A stretch of DNA of 43,208 nucleotides from an uncultured Bacteroidales bacterium. Lineage in GTDB: Bacteria; Bacteroidota; Bacteroidia; Bacteroidales; UBA11471. The translations under genes and the position numbers were made by a program. Of the stretch, positions 7,177-16,405 are shown one piece after another. The stretch covers positions 1 to 43,208 of the forward strand of contig CALUZW010000019.1 in NCBI GenBank assembly GCA_944325415.1, given 5' to 3'. The notes under the pieces are model-generated. The model was not told where the DNA came from, did no database searches, and worked only from the letters and a program-made list of their open reading frames with translations. Each line of letters starts with the position of its first letter. The stretch's first letter is position 1.

Positions 7177-10059
7177 TTATTTCACAATCACTTTCTCTAC
7201 CTCTACGCTACCGTCGCTGTAAACGGTACGTACGAAGTTGAGACCCTGGGTCAGTTCGCTTTGAACAGCACCGCTGATAGAGTAGATAACGGTCGAAACC
7301 ACCTCTTTCTCTACCTCGGGAGCCGTCACACCACTAGAAGTTGTTTCAACTTTGTAGAATTGCGAGAGACGGGCATAGGTCTGACCAACCACATCGGTTA
7401 CATTTTGAACAACGAGTTGGTAGGTACCACCAGCAAGAGGTTCGGTTCCCTGACGGGTAATCGTCATCGTATTGCCGTTGATTGCATAAGTACAGTTGGT
7501 TGCAGGCATAGCGGGCACACCGAAGTATACAATCAAATTGTCGGCTTGCGTTTCGGCCAGCGGGTTGTTGAACGTAACAACGAAGGTAGTCGTGGTGTCA
7601 GCAATCAGAACAGCCTCGGCCATTGCAGTGCTACCGGCGGGAGATACCGATTGCAATTCGAGCTCACCATAACCTTCAACCAAGATTCTGTATTCGTCAA
7701 CATAGAATTCTTTGGCTTCGCTCTCGAAGCGTACATACTTCTTGTCGGTTCCGTTGTAAGAGAATCTTACGGTTTGTTTTTCACCACTGGGAACGACGAT
7801 TTCATCGAGCACTTGCCATTCGGTACCTTCGAGCTCATCGCCCACCATGACGCGGATAGGAGTTTCCACTTTGGCTCTGATGTCGAGTTCAACATCGAAC
7901 GGGCCTTGGAACAGGGTGTCGGGAGCAGCACCGGTCTTACCTTCCTTGTTGAGGAAGTAAGCACCATTGTCGCTTTGGAGAATGAGACGACGATCTTTCT
8001 CGCCGTAGAACGACCAGCCGTTGTACTGGCGATAACCTACATAGGTATTGCCCTTATTGAATACATGCACGCGGAAACCGTCTTTTTCGGTCGAGTTACT
8101 GAAACCGATGCCTTCGGGCCATACGGCACCGGGTTTAACGGTACCGGCAATAACTTCGCCATTTTCGTCATAGGTGAAATCGGCATTGTAGAACCACTCT
8201 TCGATAGGATTGTGGAAGTCGGTCGAGTAGAATACTTTCTCGCGAGCCACATAGTTCTCGTTCTTGATACCTTGGATGGCAACGGGCGAGTTGTTGTATT
8301 TCTCGCTTACAGCAACAGCCATCACGGTTATCGTGTCGCCATAAGCTGCAAAGGGAGCTGCATAAACTTCACCGTTCTCAATGGGATCGGTACCATCAAG
8401 GGTGTAAAGGATTTGAGCGCCGGTGAGGTCGAGCTCTTCGCTGGTGATGGCAATCGTTACATCGACGCATTTGCCTTCGGCGTTTTGAGCGAGAGTAATA
8501 ACCGGAGCCGGCAGGGCGGCGAGAGTCTCGTTTACAAATTCGAGGCTGTCGACGGGAGAGTCATACCATTTCTCGGGCGAAACGGCGATAGCTTGCACGA
8601 GGCAGTTCTTCAAGAGAGTATCGGGAGCTGTATAGAGCTTGCTCTCGGTGGTGGGCACGGTACCGTCGGTGGTGTAGTAAATCTTGGCGGTATCGGGAGT
8701 AGCGGTGATGGTGAGTTCATAATAACCTTCCCATTCGCCTTCGAGCGCGGTAGTTGTAATCTCAGTAGCGCAAGTACCTACAATGGGAAGTACATAAGGT
8801 TCGCCCCAAAGGAGGTATTTGGCAGCGTTAACAAACATTCTTTCACCATCTTCGGTCAAAGCACCGTCAAGCACGGTATATTCTGCACCTTCACCATCGA
8901 TGGGGATAATCAGGTAACCGACATTGCCGTCGAACCAGTGCTCGGCAACAGAAGCAGCACCGTTGGCCGTTGCGATAACGTCGTGTTCAAAAGTCGTTTC
9001 GGTAGGAATACCTTGCAGGTAACGTCCGCCTTCACGACCGGCTTTTGCAAACGGCATAACCGTGTCGATTCTCGAAAGGCCGGCAAAGATGTCGTGCTCT
9101 ACATAGAGATAATCGGGAATAAGGGTCATCGAAGGATTCTCGGCCGTGCCGGGGTTTGCACCGCCGCCACCAATAGCGGGGCTGGTCTTGTTGTACCAGA
9201 ATGCTTTGGTGTTGAGGACAGGAATTTTACCGAGAATCTTATCGAACGATGTGGCAAGAGAAGTTTTCGAGCCGGTAGGACCTGCAATAACGACGAGGTC
9301 GTAGTCGGCAAGACCATCGGCTGCGAGATCGCCGGTGAGAGTTACGTCATCAAAGTTGAGAGGGGTAACGTCCATAATCGGGTCTGCTTCGAGGGCTTTG
9401 AAAATAGCTTCGTTGCAAGTTCCGTCAACAACATCGGCACCTGCCAGATAGGCTACTTTGAAAGCTTCGGGCAACGTGTAGGTACCGGTAATCACGACGT
9501 TGTTGAGACCTACTTGCTTGCCGGCATCACATTTGAAGTTAAATTCGATGGCGACACTGCCGGTAATGCCGGTGATAGGCAGGGTGGTCGTCAAGAATGA
9601 GCCGCTGTTATCGCGCAGGGGTTCGAGGGTTTCGGCATTCAATTTCACCTTCGAGCCGTCGGCTTTGACGGCATACACGTCGAGTTGGTTACCGCTGTCC
9701 GATCCGAAACGGGCGGCGTTGAAAGCCACCGAGGTGGGAGTAAACGTCACGCCGTTTTCCACGTTCAACGTAAACCGAACCGTAGGAAGAGAGGTGTCGG
9801 ACATCTTAGAGGCAGGGCCGAAACGCATAAAGGTAACACCATTGATAGCCTTGGTTCCGGAGAAATCCCAACCGGAAGCAACAGCCATCGTACCGGAGGA
9901 GAGTACACCGTCGGTCGAGATGGTGGCTGTTTCAATAGCTGCCGTTGTGCAGGCATAGGTAGCTGTCACAGTTTCTTGTGCCGAGGCCCACGACGATGCG
10001 CCGAAGAGCAGGGCAGCAGCTGCAAACAGTCTACCAATCTGAGTAATTTTTCTTTTCAT
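7177..10059 (-). CDS. Secreted multidomain protein with chitobiase-C-terminal-like repeats and sorting-like tail
   Basis: This 960-residue protein starts with a signal peptide (MKRKITQIGRLFAAAALLFG...ASAQ, cut near 28). Residues about 28-195 form a beta-rich domain ending NNVVITGTYTLP. Residues about 196-425 look like a Rossmann or ThuA-like alpha/beta domain (FKVAYLAGADVVDG, DYDLVVIAGPTG, IPVLNTKAFWY). Two repeats of the chitobiase/hexosaminidase C-terminal type follow (IYYTTDGTVPTTESKLY and ILYTLDGTDPIENGEVY). Then come a jelly-roll-like region, an Ig-like domain near 830-905 (VVTFNNPLAETQADN) and a C-terminal block with VIYSISGAV and YSDGSVEVEKVIVK. That last block resembles Por/type IX secretion sorting tails. 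No glycosidase active site is recognisable, so the substrate is unknown. It is monocistronic by its terminator and lies just upstream of the AraC-type regulator. Confidence 0.85.
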   Translation of the reverse strand: MKRKITQIGRLFAAAALLFGASSWASAQETVTATYACTTAAIETATISTDGVLSSGTMAVASGWDFSGTKAINGVTFMRFGPASKMSDTSLPTVRFTLNVENGVTFTPTSVAFNAARFGSDSGNQLDVYAVKADGSKVKLNAETLEPLRDNSGSFLTTTLPITGITGSVAIEFNFKCDAGKQVGLNNVVITGTYTLPEAFKVAYLAGADVVDGTCNEAIFKALEADPIMDVTPLNFDDVTLTGDLAADGLADYDLVVIAGPTGSKTSLATSFDKILGKIPVLNTKAFWYNKTSPAIGGGGANPGTAENPSMTLIPDYLYVEHDIFAGLSRIDTVMPFAKAGREGGRYLQGIPTETTFEHDVIATANGAASVAEHWFDGNVGYLIIPIDGEGAEYTVLDGALTEDGERMFVNAAKYLLWGEPYVLPIVGTCATEITTTALEGEWEGYYELTITATPDTAKIYYTTDGTVPTTESKLYTAPDTLLKNCLVQAIAVSPEKWYDSPVDSLEFVNETLAALPAPVITLAQNAEGKCVDVTIAITSEELDLTGAQILYTLDGTDPIENGEVYAAPFAAYGDTITVMAVAVSEKYNNSPVAIQGIKNENYVAREKVFYSTDFHNPIEEWFYNADFTYDENGEVIAGTVKPGAVWPEGIGFSNSTEKDGFRVHVFNKGNTYVGYRQYNGWSFYGEKDRRLILQSDNGAYFLNKEGKTGAAPDTLFQGPFDVELDIRAKVETPIRVMVGDELEGTEWQVLDEIVVPSGEKQTVRFSYNGTDKKYVRFESEAKEFYVDEYRILVEGYGELELQSVSPAGSTAMAEAVLIADTTTTFVVTFNNPLAETQADNLIVYFGVPAMPATNCTYAINGNTMTITRQGTEPLAGGTYQLVVQNVTDVVGQTYARLSQFYKVETTSSGVTAPEVEKEVVSTVIYSISGAVQSELTQGLNFVRTVYSDGSVEVEKVIVK

Positions 10060-10127
10060 GATAGAAAATTTTAGTTAATAATTGAAAGTCTTTTTTTCGT
10101 CTGCGTATAACAAGACATACACGCTTA

Positions 10128-10135
10128 CAAAATTA
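10128..10135 (-). promoter_or_regulatory. Candidate -7 box for the 960-residue protein gene
   Basis: The minus strand reads TAATTTTG here, fitting TAnnTTTG, about 70 nt upstream of the ATG at 10059. No convincing TTTG lies about 20 nt further upstream, so support is partial. Confidence 0.4.
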
Positions 10136-10249
10136 TATTTTTGCCAAAAGCATCGCACTTGATTTTTTGACACAAAAACTATTTATAATGATTTTTCTTT
10201 GTTCCACGACACAGGGAAGCCCCGGGCGTGGCTTTACACTTTTTTGGTT

Positions 10250-10331
10250 ATTTCATCGCGGCGGGGCATACGCGGCAACGCCGCGAACCGGCGGGAGGCG
10301 GCGGTATGCACCCGGGGCGGGAAGATGCCCG
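10250..10331. other. GC-rich, palindrome-bearing spacer downstream of nqrF
   Basis: The sequence after the nqrF stop switches to a GC-rich block unlike the AT-rich gaps elsewhere. It contains CGCGGC (10271-10276) and GCCGCG (10280-10285) as a perfect 6-bp stem with an AAC loop, and several CCGCC/GGCGG runs. No T-run follows in the nqr direction, so it is not a standard intrinsic terminator. It might be a structured 3' end or decayed coding sequence. Confidence 0.35.
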
Positions 10332-11600
10332 TCACGCGCCGAAATCGTCGTACATCAGCATCTCGGTCGGCACACCGAGGTTCCAAAGCATCTTCTTGAC
10401 CGATGCCGCCATGGGGCCGGGACCGCACATGTAGTACTCGATGTCTTCGGGTGCCTCGTGGTCTTTGAGGTAATGGTCATAGAGCACCTGGTGGATAAAG
10501 CCGGTGTAGCCCGTCCAATTATCTTCGGGTTGTGGGTCGGAAAGGGCGATGTTGAACGTGAAGTTGGGGAAGTCACGCTCGATGGCCCTGAAATCTTCTT
10601 CGTAGAAAATCTCCCGCCGCGACCGGGCTCCGTACCAATAGGATATTTTGCGGTCGGTGGTGTGGAGCGTGCGGAAGAGGTGCATGAGGTGCGAGCGCAA
10701 AGGAGCCATACCGGCGCCGCCGCCGATGTATATCATTTCGCGCCGGGTATCGAGAATGTGGAACTCGCCGTAGGGTCCCGAGAGGGTCACCTTGTCGCCG
10801 GGCTTGCGGGTAAAGATGTAGGAGGAGCATATACCGGGCTTGATGCCGGCGGCCCAAGTACCGGCAGCGCGGTCGAACGGCGGCGTGGCGATGCGGATGT
10901 TGAGCATGATGATGTTGCCCTCGGCGGGATAGTTGGCCATGGAATAGGCACGGAAGGTCTCCTCGTCGTTGCGGCACACCAGCCCCCACATCTTGTATTT
11001 GTCCCACTCGTCGCGGAATTTTTCCTCGACTTGCATGTCGGTGAACTTGATGTCGTAACGGGGCACGTCGATTTGCACATAACTGCCGGGGAGGAAGTCG
11101 AACTTCTCGCCGTCGGGAACGCGCACCACAAACTCCTTGATGAACGAGGCGACGTTGCGGTTGGAGACGACCTCACACTCCATCTTCTTGATGCCGAGCA
11201 CCGATTGCGGCACATTTATCTGCAAATCGTTCTTGACCTTGACCTGGCAGGCCAGCCGATAATGGTCGTGCTGCTGCTTGCGGGTGAAAAAGCCGGTCTC
11301 GGTGGGGAGAATCTCTCCGCCGCCCGAGAGAACCTGGCAACGGCACATGCCGCAGCTACCTCCTCCGCCACAGGCCGAGGGAAGGAATATCTTGTTGGCC
11401 GCCAGCGATGCGAGGAGCGTGGTCCCGGCCTGCGTCTCGACCGTGCGCTCGCCGTTGATAGTGATGCGGCGGTTGCCGGCCGGCATGAGACGCGCCTTGG
11501 CGATGAGCAGCACGGCAACCAGCAACAGGGTGAGTACCAGAAATATGACAACCGCAGCGACAATGGTGAGGTTGCCCGAGGTGAGTATGAGAGTGGTCAT
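10332..11600 (-). CDS. nqrF: Na+-translocating NADH:quinone reductase subunit F
   Basis: This is the electron-entry subunit of the Nqr sodium pump (422 residues). It oxidises NADH and passes electrons through FAD and a 2Fe-2S centre. A single N-terminal membrane segment (about residues 10-35) anchors it. The ferredoxin-like domain carries Cys77, Cys83, Cys86 and Cys118 in the expected CxxxxxCxxC...C layout. The FAD/NADH reductase module follows, with an RAYSMANYP FAD motif and GGGAGMAPLRS for nucleotide binding. It is the last gene of nqrABCDEF, 13 nt after nqrE. Length and motif order match the family. Confidence 0.97.
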   Translation of the reverse strand: MTTLILTSGNLTIVAAVVIFLVLTLLLVAVLLIAKARLMPAGNRRITINGERTVETQAGTTLLASLAANKIFLPSACGGGGSCGMCRCQVLSGGGEILPTETGFFTRKQQHDHYRLACQVKVKNDLQINVPQSVLGIKKMECEVVSNRNVASFIKEFVVRVPDGEKFDFLPGSYVQIDVPRYDIKFTDMQVEEKFRDEWDKYKMWGLVCRNDEETFRAYSMANYPAEGNIIMLNIRIATPPFDRAAGTWAAGIKPGICSSYIFTRKPGDKVTLSGPYGEFHILDTRREMIYIGGGAGMAPLRSHLMHLFRTLHTTDRKISYWYGARSRREIFYEEDFRAIERDFPNFTFNIALSDPQPEDNWTGYTGFIHQVLYDHYLKDHEAPEDIEYYMCGPGPMAASVKKMLWNLGVPTEMLMYDDFGA

Positions 11601-11613
11601 AACGGAACGTTTT

Positions 11614-12228
11614 TTACAGTTTGATACCGAGGAAACTCATAAAGGCAATTCCCATGAGCCCCGTGACGATGAAGGTGATACCGATGCCTTTAAGAGGGGC
11701 GGGCACGTTGGAATAGGCCATCTTCTCGCGTATGGCAGCAATGCCCACAATCGCCAGCAACCAGCCGATGCCGGAACCGAGCCCGTAGACCGTGGCCGAC
11801 CATGCGTCGGGGAACGACCGCTGCTGCATGAAGAGCGAAGCGCCCAAGATGGCACAGTTCACCGCAATGAGCGGCAGGAAGATACCCAGCGTATTGTAAA
11901 GTGCGGGGGCATATTTCTCGACTATCATCTCGACGAGTTGTACCATGGCTGCCACGACGGCGATGAAAAAGATGAGACTCAGAAAGCTGAGGTCGACATC
12001 GGCAAACGACTCGCCGAGCCACGAAAGGGCCCCGGCTTTGAGTATGTAGTTTTCGAGCAGATAGTTGACCGGCAGGGTAATGACCAGAACGAAAGTCACG
12101 GCCACGCCCAGCCCCATGGCGGTTTTTACGTTCTTGGAAACGGCAAGGTAGGAGCACATTCCCAGAAAGTAGGCAAATATCATGTTGTCGATGAATATCG
12201 ACCGGATAAACAGATTAAGATTTTCCAT
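11614..12228 (-). CDS. nqrE: Na+-translocating NADH:quinone reductase subunit E
   Basis: This 204-residue integral membrane protein has about six hydrophobic helices and starts [25 protein letters not shown]. It is one of the paired, inverted-topology Nqr membrane subunits, homologous to NqrD and to RnfA/RnfE. Conserved Cys residues in the first and later helices ([14 protein letters not shown]) fit the subunit D/E pattern, in which an Fe-S site sits between the two subunits. It lies 25 nt downstream of nqrD. Identity rests on length, hydrophobic profile and position in a complete operon. Confidence 0.96.
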   Translation of the reverse strand: MENLNLFIRSIFIDNMIFAYFLGMCSYLAVSKNVKTAMGLGVAVTFVLVITLPVNYLLENYILKAGALSWLGESFADVDLSFLSLIFFIAVVAAMVQLVEMIVEKYAPALYNTLGIFLPLIAVNCAILGASLFMQQRSFPDAWSATVYGLGSGIGWLLAIVGIAAIREKMAYSNVPAPLKGIGITFIVTGLMGIAFMSFLGIKL

Positions 12229-12253
12229 GCGTCAAACGATTGGGAGTGTAATA

Positions 12254-12880
12254 CTACTTTTCTTGCAAATCCTTATTGCGGAGACGATGCACCCAGATGA
12301 TGCAGGCCACCGTAATAAGGGCCATCGGGGGCAATATCATGAGTCCGTTGTTCTGATAGCCCCAGTCGTAGAGACACTGTGGCACGACGGGATAACCGAA
12401 GAGGGTACCCGAGCCCAGCAACTCGCGGAAGAAGGCCACGATAACCAGAATGAGGCCATAGCCTATGCCGTTACCCACTCCGTCGAGGAACGACTCCCAC
12501 GGGCCGTGGCCGAGGGCAAAGGCTTCGAGACGCCCCATGAGTATGCAGTTGGTAATGATGAGCCCCACAAAGACCGAGAGCTGCTTGCTCACGTCATAAG
12601 CATAGGCTTTGAGCACCTGGTCGACGATGATGACCAACGCCGCAACGACCACCAGTTGCACGATGATGCGGATACTGCCGGGAATGGTATTGCGCAACAG
12701 CGAAATGATGACATTGGAAAAGGCCAGCACCGCCGTCACGGAGATAGCCATGACAAAGGCAGGTTCGAGCTTGGCTGTAACGGCAAGGGCCGAACAGATG
12801 CCCAACACCTGCACGATGACGGGGTTGTTGCGCGAGAGCGGTCCCAAAAGTATCTCTCTGTTTTTTTTCGATAACAGCAT
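12254..12880 (-). CDS. nqrD: Na+-translocating NADH:quinone reductase subunit D
   Basis: A 208-residue polytopic membrane protein with about six helices. Typical NqrD features include the N-terminal [19 protein letters not shown] segment, and the conserved Cys residues LGICSALAV and [14 protein letters not shown], which with those of NqrE are placed around the intramembrane Fe-S centre in known Nqr complexes. It sits between nqrC (18-nt gap) and nqrE (25-nt gap). The acidic and glycine-rich [11 protein letters not shown] stretch is also typical. Confidence 0.96.
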   Translation of the reverse strand: MLLSKKNREILLGPLSRNNPVIVQVLGICSALAVTAKLEPAFVMAISVTAVLAFSNVIISLLRNTIPGSIRIIVQLVVVAALVIIVDQVLKAYAYDVSKQLSVFVGLIITNCILMGRLEAFALGHGPWESFLDGVGNGIGYGLILVIVAFFRELLGSGTLFGYPVVPQCLYDWGYQNNGLMILPPMALITVACIIWVHRLRNKDLQEK

Positions 12881-12898
12881 ATCTCTTATTCTTTATTA

Positions 12899-13600
12899 TT
12901 ACTTCAACGATTCAAGGAATGTGCAATAGGGTTCGAGACTGTTGGAAAGCATGGCCTGCACCCCCTTGCTGGTAATGGTTCCGCCCGAGATGGCGTCGAC
13001 ATACTCGGCTCCGTTGAGGGGTTTCTGCCCTTTCTTCTCTACGGCAACGGGCTTGAACTCACCACCGATGAAGAGGTGTTTGCCGACAAACTGTCCCGAG
13101 AAGGCCGGGGTCTGAATCTCGGCACCGAGACCGGGAGTCTCGCTCTGATGGGCAAAATAGGCTCCATAGATGGTATTACCGTCGGCATCGATGGCCAGGT
13201 AACCCCAGATGGGACCCCACAGACCGGCTCCGTACAAGGGCACGATATACTTCTGCGCCCCGTTGTCGAGCCGACAAACGTAAACAGGCAGGCGTCGCTC
13301 TGCGGCGGGCAACTTCACCTGCACGGCGACATCGACACCGAAAGCGTCGGCACCATCGACAGGTTTCCCGTCGGCACCGAGCACATAGCTGTCGACAATG
13401 TATTTCTTATAGAGCGACTGGGCATCGTCGGCAGTGGCGGCGATATGCACCGAAGAGAGTATCTGCTTCATCTTGTCGATTTCGACGTTGCGGGTCTGCT
13501 TCTCTTTCAGGCTCAACGAGGTAACAGCCAGCACGGCGGCCACCAAGATGACCATGACCGATGCGTAAACGATTGTGTAAGTATTGCTTTGCTTGTTCAT
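12899..13600 (-). CDS. nqrC: Na+-translocating NADH:quinone reductase subunit C (covalent FMN)
   Basis: A 233-residue subunit with one N-terminal membrane anchor (TIVYASVMVILVAAVLAV) and a periplasmic FMN-binding domain. The covalent flavinylation motif is present as DAISGGT at residues 202-208, with Thr208 as the predicted attachment site. The second Gly replaces the Ala of the textbook SGAT motif. The upstream segment with SETPGLGAEI matches FMN-binding domains of the NqrC/RnfG family. A flavin transferase (ApbE) would be needed for modification and is not in the window. Confidence 0.96.
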   Translation of the reverse strand: MNKQSNTYTIVYASVMVILVAAVLAVTSLSLKEKQTRNVEIDKMKQILSSVHIAATADDAQSLYKKYIVDSYVLGADGKPVDGADAFGVDVAVQVKLPAAERRLPVYVCRLDNGAQKYIVPLYGAGLWGPIWGYLAIDADGNTIYGAYFAHQSETPGLGAEIQTPAFSGQFVGKHLFIGGEFKPVAVEKKGQKPLNGAEYVDAISGGTITSKGVQAMLSNSLEPYCTFLESLK

Positions 13601-13612
13601 AGTCGTGTTGCA

Positions 13613-14821
13613 TTAGGCCTTGCGGGCACGTTTGAGACGGCGTTTGATGTTTCCTTCGACAACGAAGTAGTCGATGAGCGGAGCAAAAACATTCATGAGC
13701 AGCACCGCCAGCATGGCACCTTCGGGATAACCGGTATTGTAGACGCGAATGAGTATGGCAATCACACCGATAAGGAATCCGTAAATGTACTGTCCCGTGC
13801 GGGTGCGGGCCCCGGTTACCGGGTCGGTGGCCATAAACACGGCGGCAAAGGCAAAGCCGCCGAGGCATATCTGATCAATGGGCGAAAGCATGGAACCGGG
13901 ATAGACCGTCGAAGGGAACAGCGACGCCAGAGCGCCCATGGCCAGACCTCCGACAAAGACCGAGAGCATGACCCGCCAGCTGGCAATACCCGTCCAGAGC
14001 AGGACAACGGCACCCAGGAGTATGGCCAGCATCGAGGTCTCACCTATCGAGCCGGGAATCAGTCCGAGAAAATAGTCGAGCGTCGAGAGGGGCTCGCCCA
14101 CGATATTGTGCAGCACGAGGTCTCCACCACTGTGTGTGGCCACCTGCCCCAGAGGGGTGGCACCCGTGAAGGTATCGACCACCCGGCCGGCTCCGAGCCC
14201 GAAGGTATCGGCCGTGCGGACAAAGACCTCATCGCCCGACATCTTGGAGGGGTAGGCAAAGAAGAGGAATGCCCGCGTAACAAGAGCCACATTGAAGATA
14301 TTCATGCCCGTACCGCCGAAGACCTCCTTGGCAAATATCACGGCAAAGGCGGTGGCTACGGCTATCATCCACAGCGGAGTGTCGACCGGCACAATCAGGG
14401 GTATCAAGATACCCGATACGAGGAAACCCTCCTGTATCTCGTGCCCGCGCCACTGGGCCACGACAAACTCGATGCCGAGACCCACGACATAGGATACGAT
14501 GATTTTGGGAAGGACGGCCAAAAAGCCGAAAAAGAAGATTGTCCAGAAGCCGACGGCCGAAAGCTCGCCAATGGCCAGGTAATGCTGATAGCCCACATTG
14601 TACATACCGAAAAGCAGGGCCGGCATCAACGCCAGTATGACGACCGACATGGTGCGCTTGGTATCGATGCTGTCGTGTATGTGTACCCCCGACCGCGATG
14701 TGGTCGCCGGCACATAGAGGAAGGTTTCAAAACCCTCAAACACCGAACGGAACATCGCCCATTTGCCGCCGGGCATGAAGTTGGGCTTTATCTTGTCGAG
14801 ATAATTTCTTAACGTTTTCAA
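13613..14821 (-). CDS. nqrB: Na+-translocating NADH:quinone reductase subunit B (covalent FMN, quinone site)
   Basis: A 402-residue polytopic membrane protein with about ten helices, homologous to RnfD. It carries the covalent FMN motif DTFTGAT at residues 216-222, with Thr222 as the predicted attachment residue. The N-terminus (LRNYLDKIKPNFMPGGKW) is the usual cytoplasmic lead-in. In characterised Nqr complexes this subunit takes part in Na+ translocation and riboflavin/quinone binding. It lies 26 nt after nqrA and 12 nt before nqrC. Confidence 0.97.
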   Translation of the reverse strand: MKTLRNYLDKIKPNFMPGGKWAMFRSVFEGFETFLYVPATTSRSGVHIHDSIDTKRTMSVVILALMPALLFGMYNVGYQHYLAIGELSAVGFWTIFFFGFLAVLPKIIVSYVVGLGIEFVVAQWRGHEIQEGFLVSGILIPLIVPVDTPLWMIAVATAFAVIFAKEVFGGTGMNIFNVALVTRAFLFFAYPSKMSGDEVFVRTADTFGLGAGRVVDTFTGATPLGQVATHSGGDLVLHNIVGEPLSTLDYFLGLIPGSIGETSMLAILLGAVVLLWTGIASWRVMLSVFVGGLAMGALASLFPSTVYPGSMLSPIDQICLGGFAFAAVFMATDPVTGARTRTGQYIYGFLIGVIAILIRVYNTGYPEGAMLAVLLMNVFAPLIDYFVVEGNIKRRLKRARKA

Positions 14822-14847
14822 AGTTCAGTCGTTTTATCGTTGTAACA

Positions 14848-16194
14848 TCAGTTCATCTCTTTTCTCAACTTGTCGAGCCCTTCCCGCATGATGGCCTGCA
14901 AGGGGAGTTTCGAGGTATCGACAAACTCGCACAGGGCGAAATCTTCGGGTGCCACCTCGTAGATACCGAGATTTTCCATCTTGTCGATATCGAAAGCCAG
15001 CACAGCCTTGACCAGGAACTCGGGCAGGATGTCCATGGGCAGCACCTTGTCGTATTCACCCTGCATGATGATGGCCCGTTCGCCACCGTGCAGACGTGCA
15101 TCGAAGCAATAGCGGCGGCCGGGACGAAGCCATGAGAAATAAGAGTGGGAGACGCTGTATTTTCCAAATCCGGGCATCGCCCAGCCAAAGAACTCATGAC
15201 AGTCATCGCCTTCGGGTATGACGGTAATCTGACTGTGGGGGGCACGCAGGTAATCGTGCTCGCCGAGACGGGTACCCGTAAGCACGTTACCACTGATATA
15301 GCGGCGGTGATAGTTGGCCGGGATAAGATTTTCGCCGATGATAGAACTCAATTCCGCTCCCCATATTGTCTTGACGTAATGCGGAGCCTTCACCTCGGAG
15401 CCGGTAAGGGCAACCAGGCGCGAGAAATCGAGCACGCCGGTGCGGAAGTAGCGACCTATAACCAGCAGGTCGAAAGCGCTGAGCGTCCACACGGTCTCAC
15501 CTTTGGAGACCGGCGCAATGTGGTGAATCTGCACCCCCACGTTTCCGGCAGGGTGCGGGCCATCGAAAGCGACAACCTCGGCTCCCCGCACCGCGAGTCT
15601 GCTCCCGGCACGCACGCCCAGGTACACGCGTCCGGCGGTGAGCTTGGCCAGCACATCGATACCGGCCTGCAAGTCGTCTTCGCGCCCTTTTACAACAAAA
15701 TCGAAATCGGGGGCCAGCGGGGCCGAATCCCAGGCCGTAACGAAAATATCTCGCGGGAAAACAGTCGGGTCGGCTATGATATCGTAGGGACGTTGCTTGA
15801 TATACATGAAGAGCCCCCGTTCCAGAAGAACAGCCTTGACCTGCTGACCGTCGAGAGTCGATATTTCGGGACAGGTGGTACAGGACTGCTCCATCTTTCC
15901 ATCGGATTTCACCGTAATATTGAGGACTTTCCGTCGCTCGCCCCGGTTTACCGCTTCTACTTCGCCACTCACCGGCGAGACAAACAGCATCTCGGGTCGG
16001 TTCTTGTCGCACATCAGCGGCGTACCGATCAGCACTCTGTCGCCGGGCTTGACAAGAACTTTCGGCACGATGCCGTGGAAATCGTCGGGTACAAGCGCAT
16101 ATCGCTCGGCGGGCGGAGCCTCGACGACACGAGCTTCGGCTCGGCCTTCGACGGGTATATCCAACCCTTTTTTCAATTTTATCGCATTCGCCAT
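14848..16194 (-). CDS. nqrA: Na+-translocating NADH:quinone reductase subunit A
   Basis: A 448-residue soluble subunit at the cytoplasmic face of the Nqr complex and first gene of the operon. The N-terminus (IKLKKGLDIPVEGRAEA) and the segments VLVKPGDRVLIGTPL and VSPVSGEVEAVNRGERRKVL are diagnostic of NqrA, whose barrel-sandwich region resembles that of RnfC. It starts at the ATG at 16194, close behind a -7 box. Family members are typically near 450 residues, so it is full length. Confidence 0.97.
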   Translation of the reverse strand: MANAIKLKKGLDIPVEGRAEARVVEAPPAERYALVPDDFHGIVPKVLVKPGDRVLIGTPLMCDKNRPEMLFVSPVSGEVEAVNRGERRKVLNITVKSDGKMEQSCTTCPEISTLDGQQVKAVLLERGLFMYIKQRPYDIIADPTVFPRDIFVTAWDSAPLAPDFDFVVKGREDDLQAGIDVLAKLTAGRVYLGVRAGSRLAVRGAEVVAFDGPHPAGNVGVQIHHIAPVSKGETVWTLSAFDLLVIGRYFRTGVLDFSRLVALTGSEVKAPHYVKTIWGAELSSIIGENLIPANYHRRYISGNVLTGTRLGEHDYLRAPHSQITVIPEGDDCHEFFGWAMPGFGKYSVSHSYFSWLRPGRRYCFDARLHGGERAIIMQGEYDKVLPMDILPEFLVKAVLAFDIDKMENLGIYEVAPEDFALCEFVDTSKLPLQAIMREGLDKLRKEMN

Positions 16195-16219
16195 GTCTTA
16201 TTCTTGCAAATTGTCCCTA

Positions 16220-16227
16220 CAAAGATA
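16220..16227 (-). promoter_or_regulatory. Candidate nqr operon promoter -7 box
   Basis: The minus strand reads TATCTTTG, an exact TAnnTTTG match, 25 nt before the nqrA start. The upstream spacer is AT-rich but has no clear TTTG -33 element. The transcription start would be about 20 nt from the ATG. Confidence 0.55.
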
Positions 16228-16369
16228 AACTCTTTATTTTAATAAAGTACTGTCGCACACAATTTATTTGTGTACTACTGAACGGAAAAAGAAATCATTT
16301 CGTTCAAAAAAATTTCTTTTTGCAAAGCAGACCGTTTTATTACCGTACAAATTATTTTTCGGAACAAGA

Positions 16370-16401
16370 TTTGTCTGTTCCACCGTAAAATAGTACTTTT
16401 G
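16370..16401 (+). promoter_or_regulatory. Promoter of the His-rich gene/metal efflux operon
   Basis: TTTG (16370-16373) is followed by exactly 20 nt and TACTTTTG (16394-16401), an excellent Bacteroides-type promoter. The ATG of the next gene begins at 16406, only 4 nt after the -7 box. Transcription would therefore start at or almost at the start codon, giving a leaderless or nearly leaderless message. Confidence 0.6.
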
Positions 16402-16405
16402 CGGC

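Noticed and set aside
7261..9600. 779-codon plus-strand open frame
   Set aside because: Antisense shadow of the minus-strand 960-residue secreted protein, which has a signal peptide and recognisable domains.
10332..16194. Rnf complex instead of Nqr
   Set aside because: Gene order A-B-C-D-E-F with NqrA and an NqrF ferredoxin/FAD subunit fits Nqr. RnfB- and RnfC-type polyferredoxin motifs are absent.
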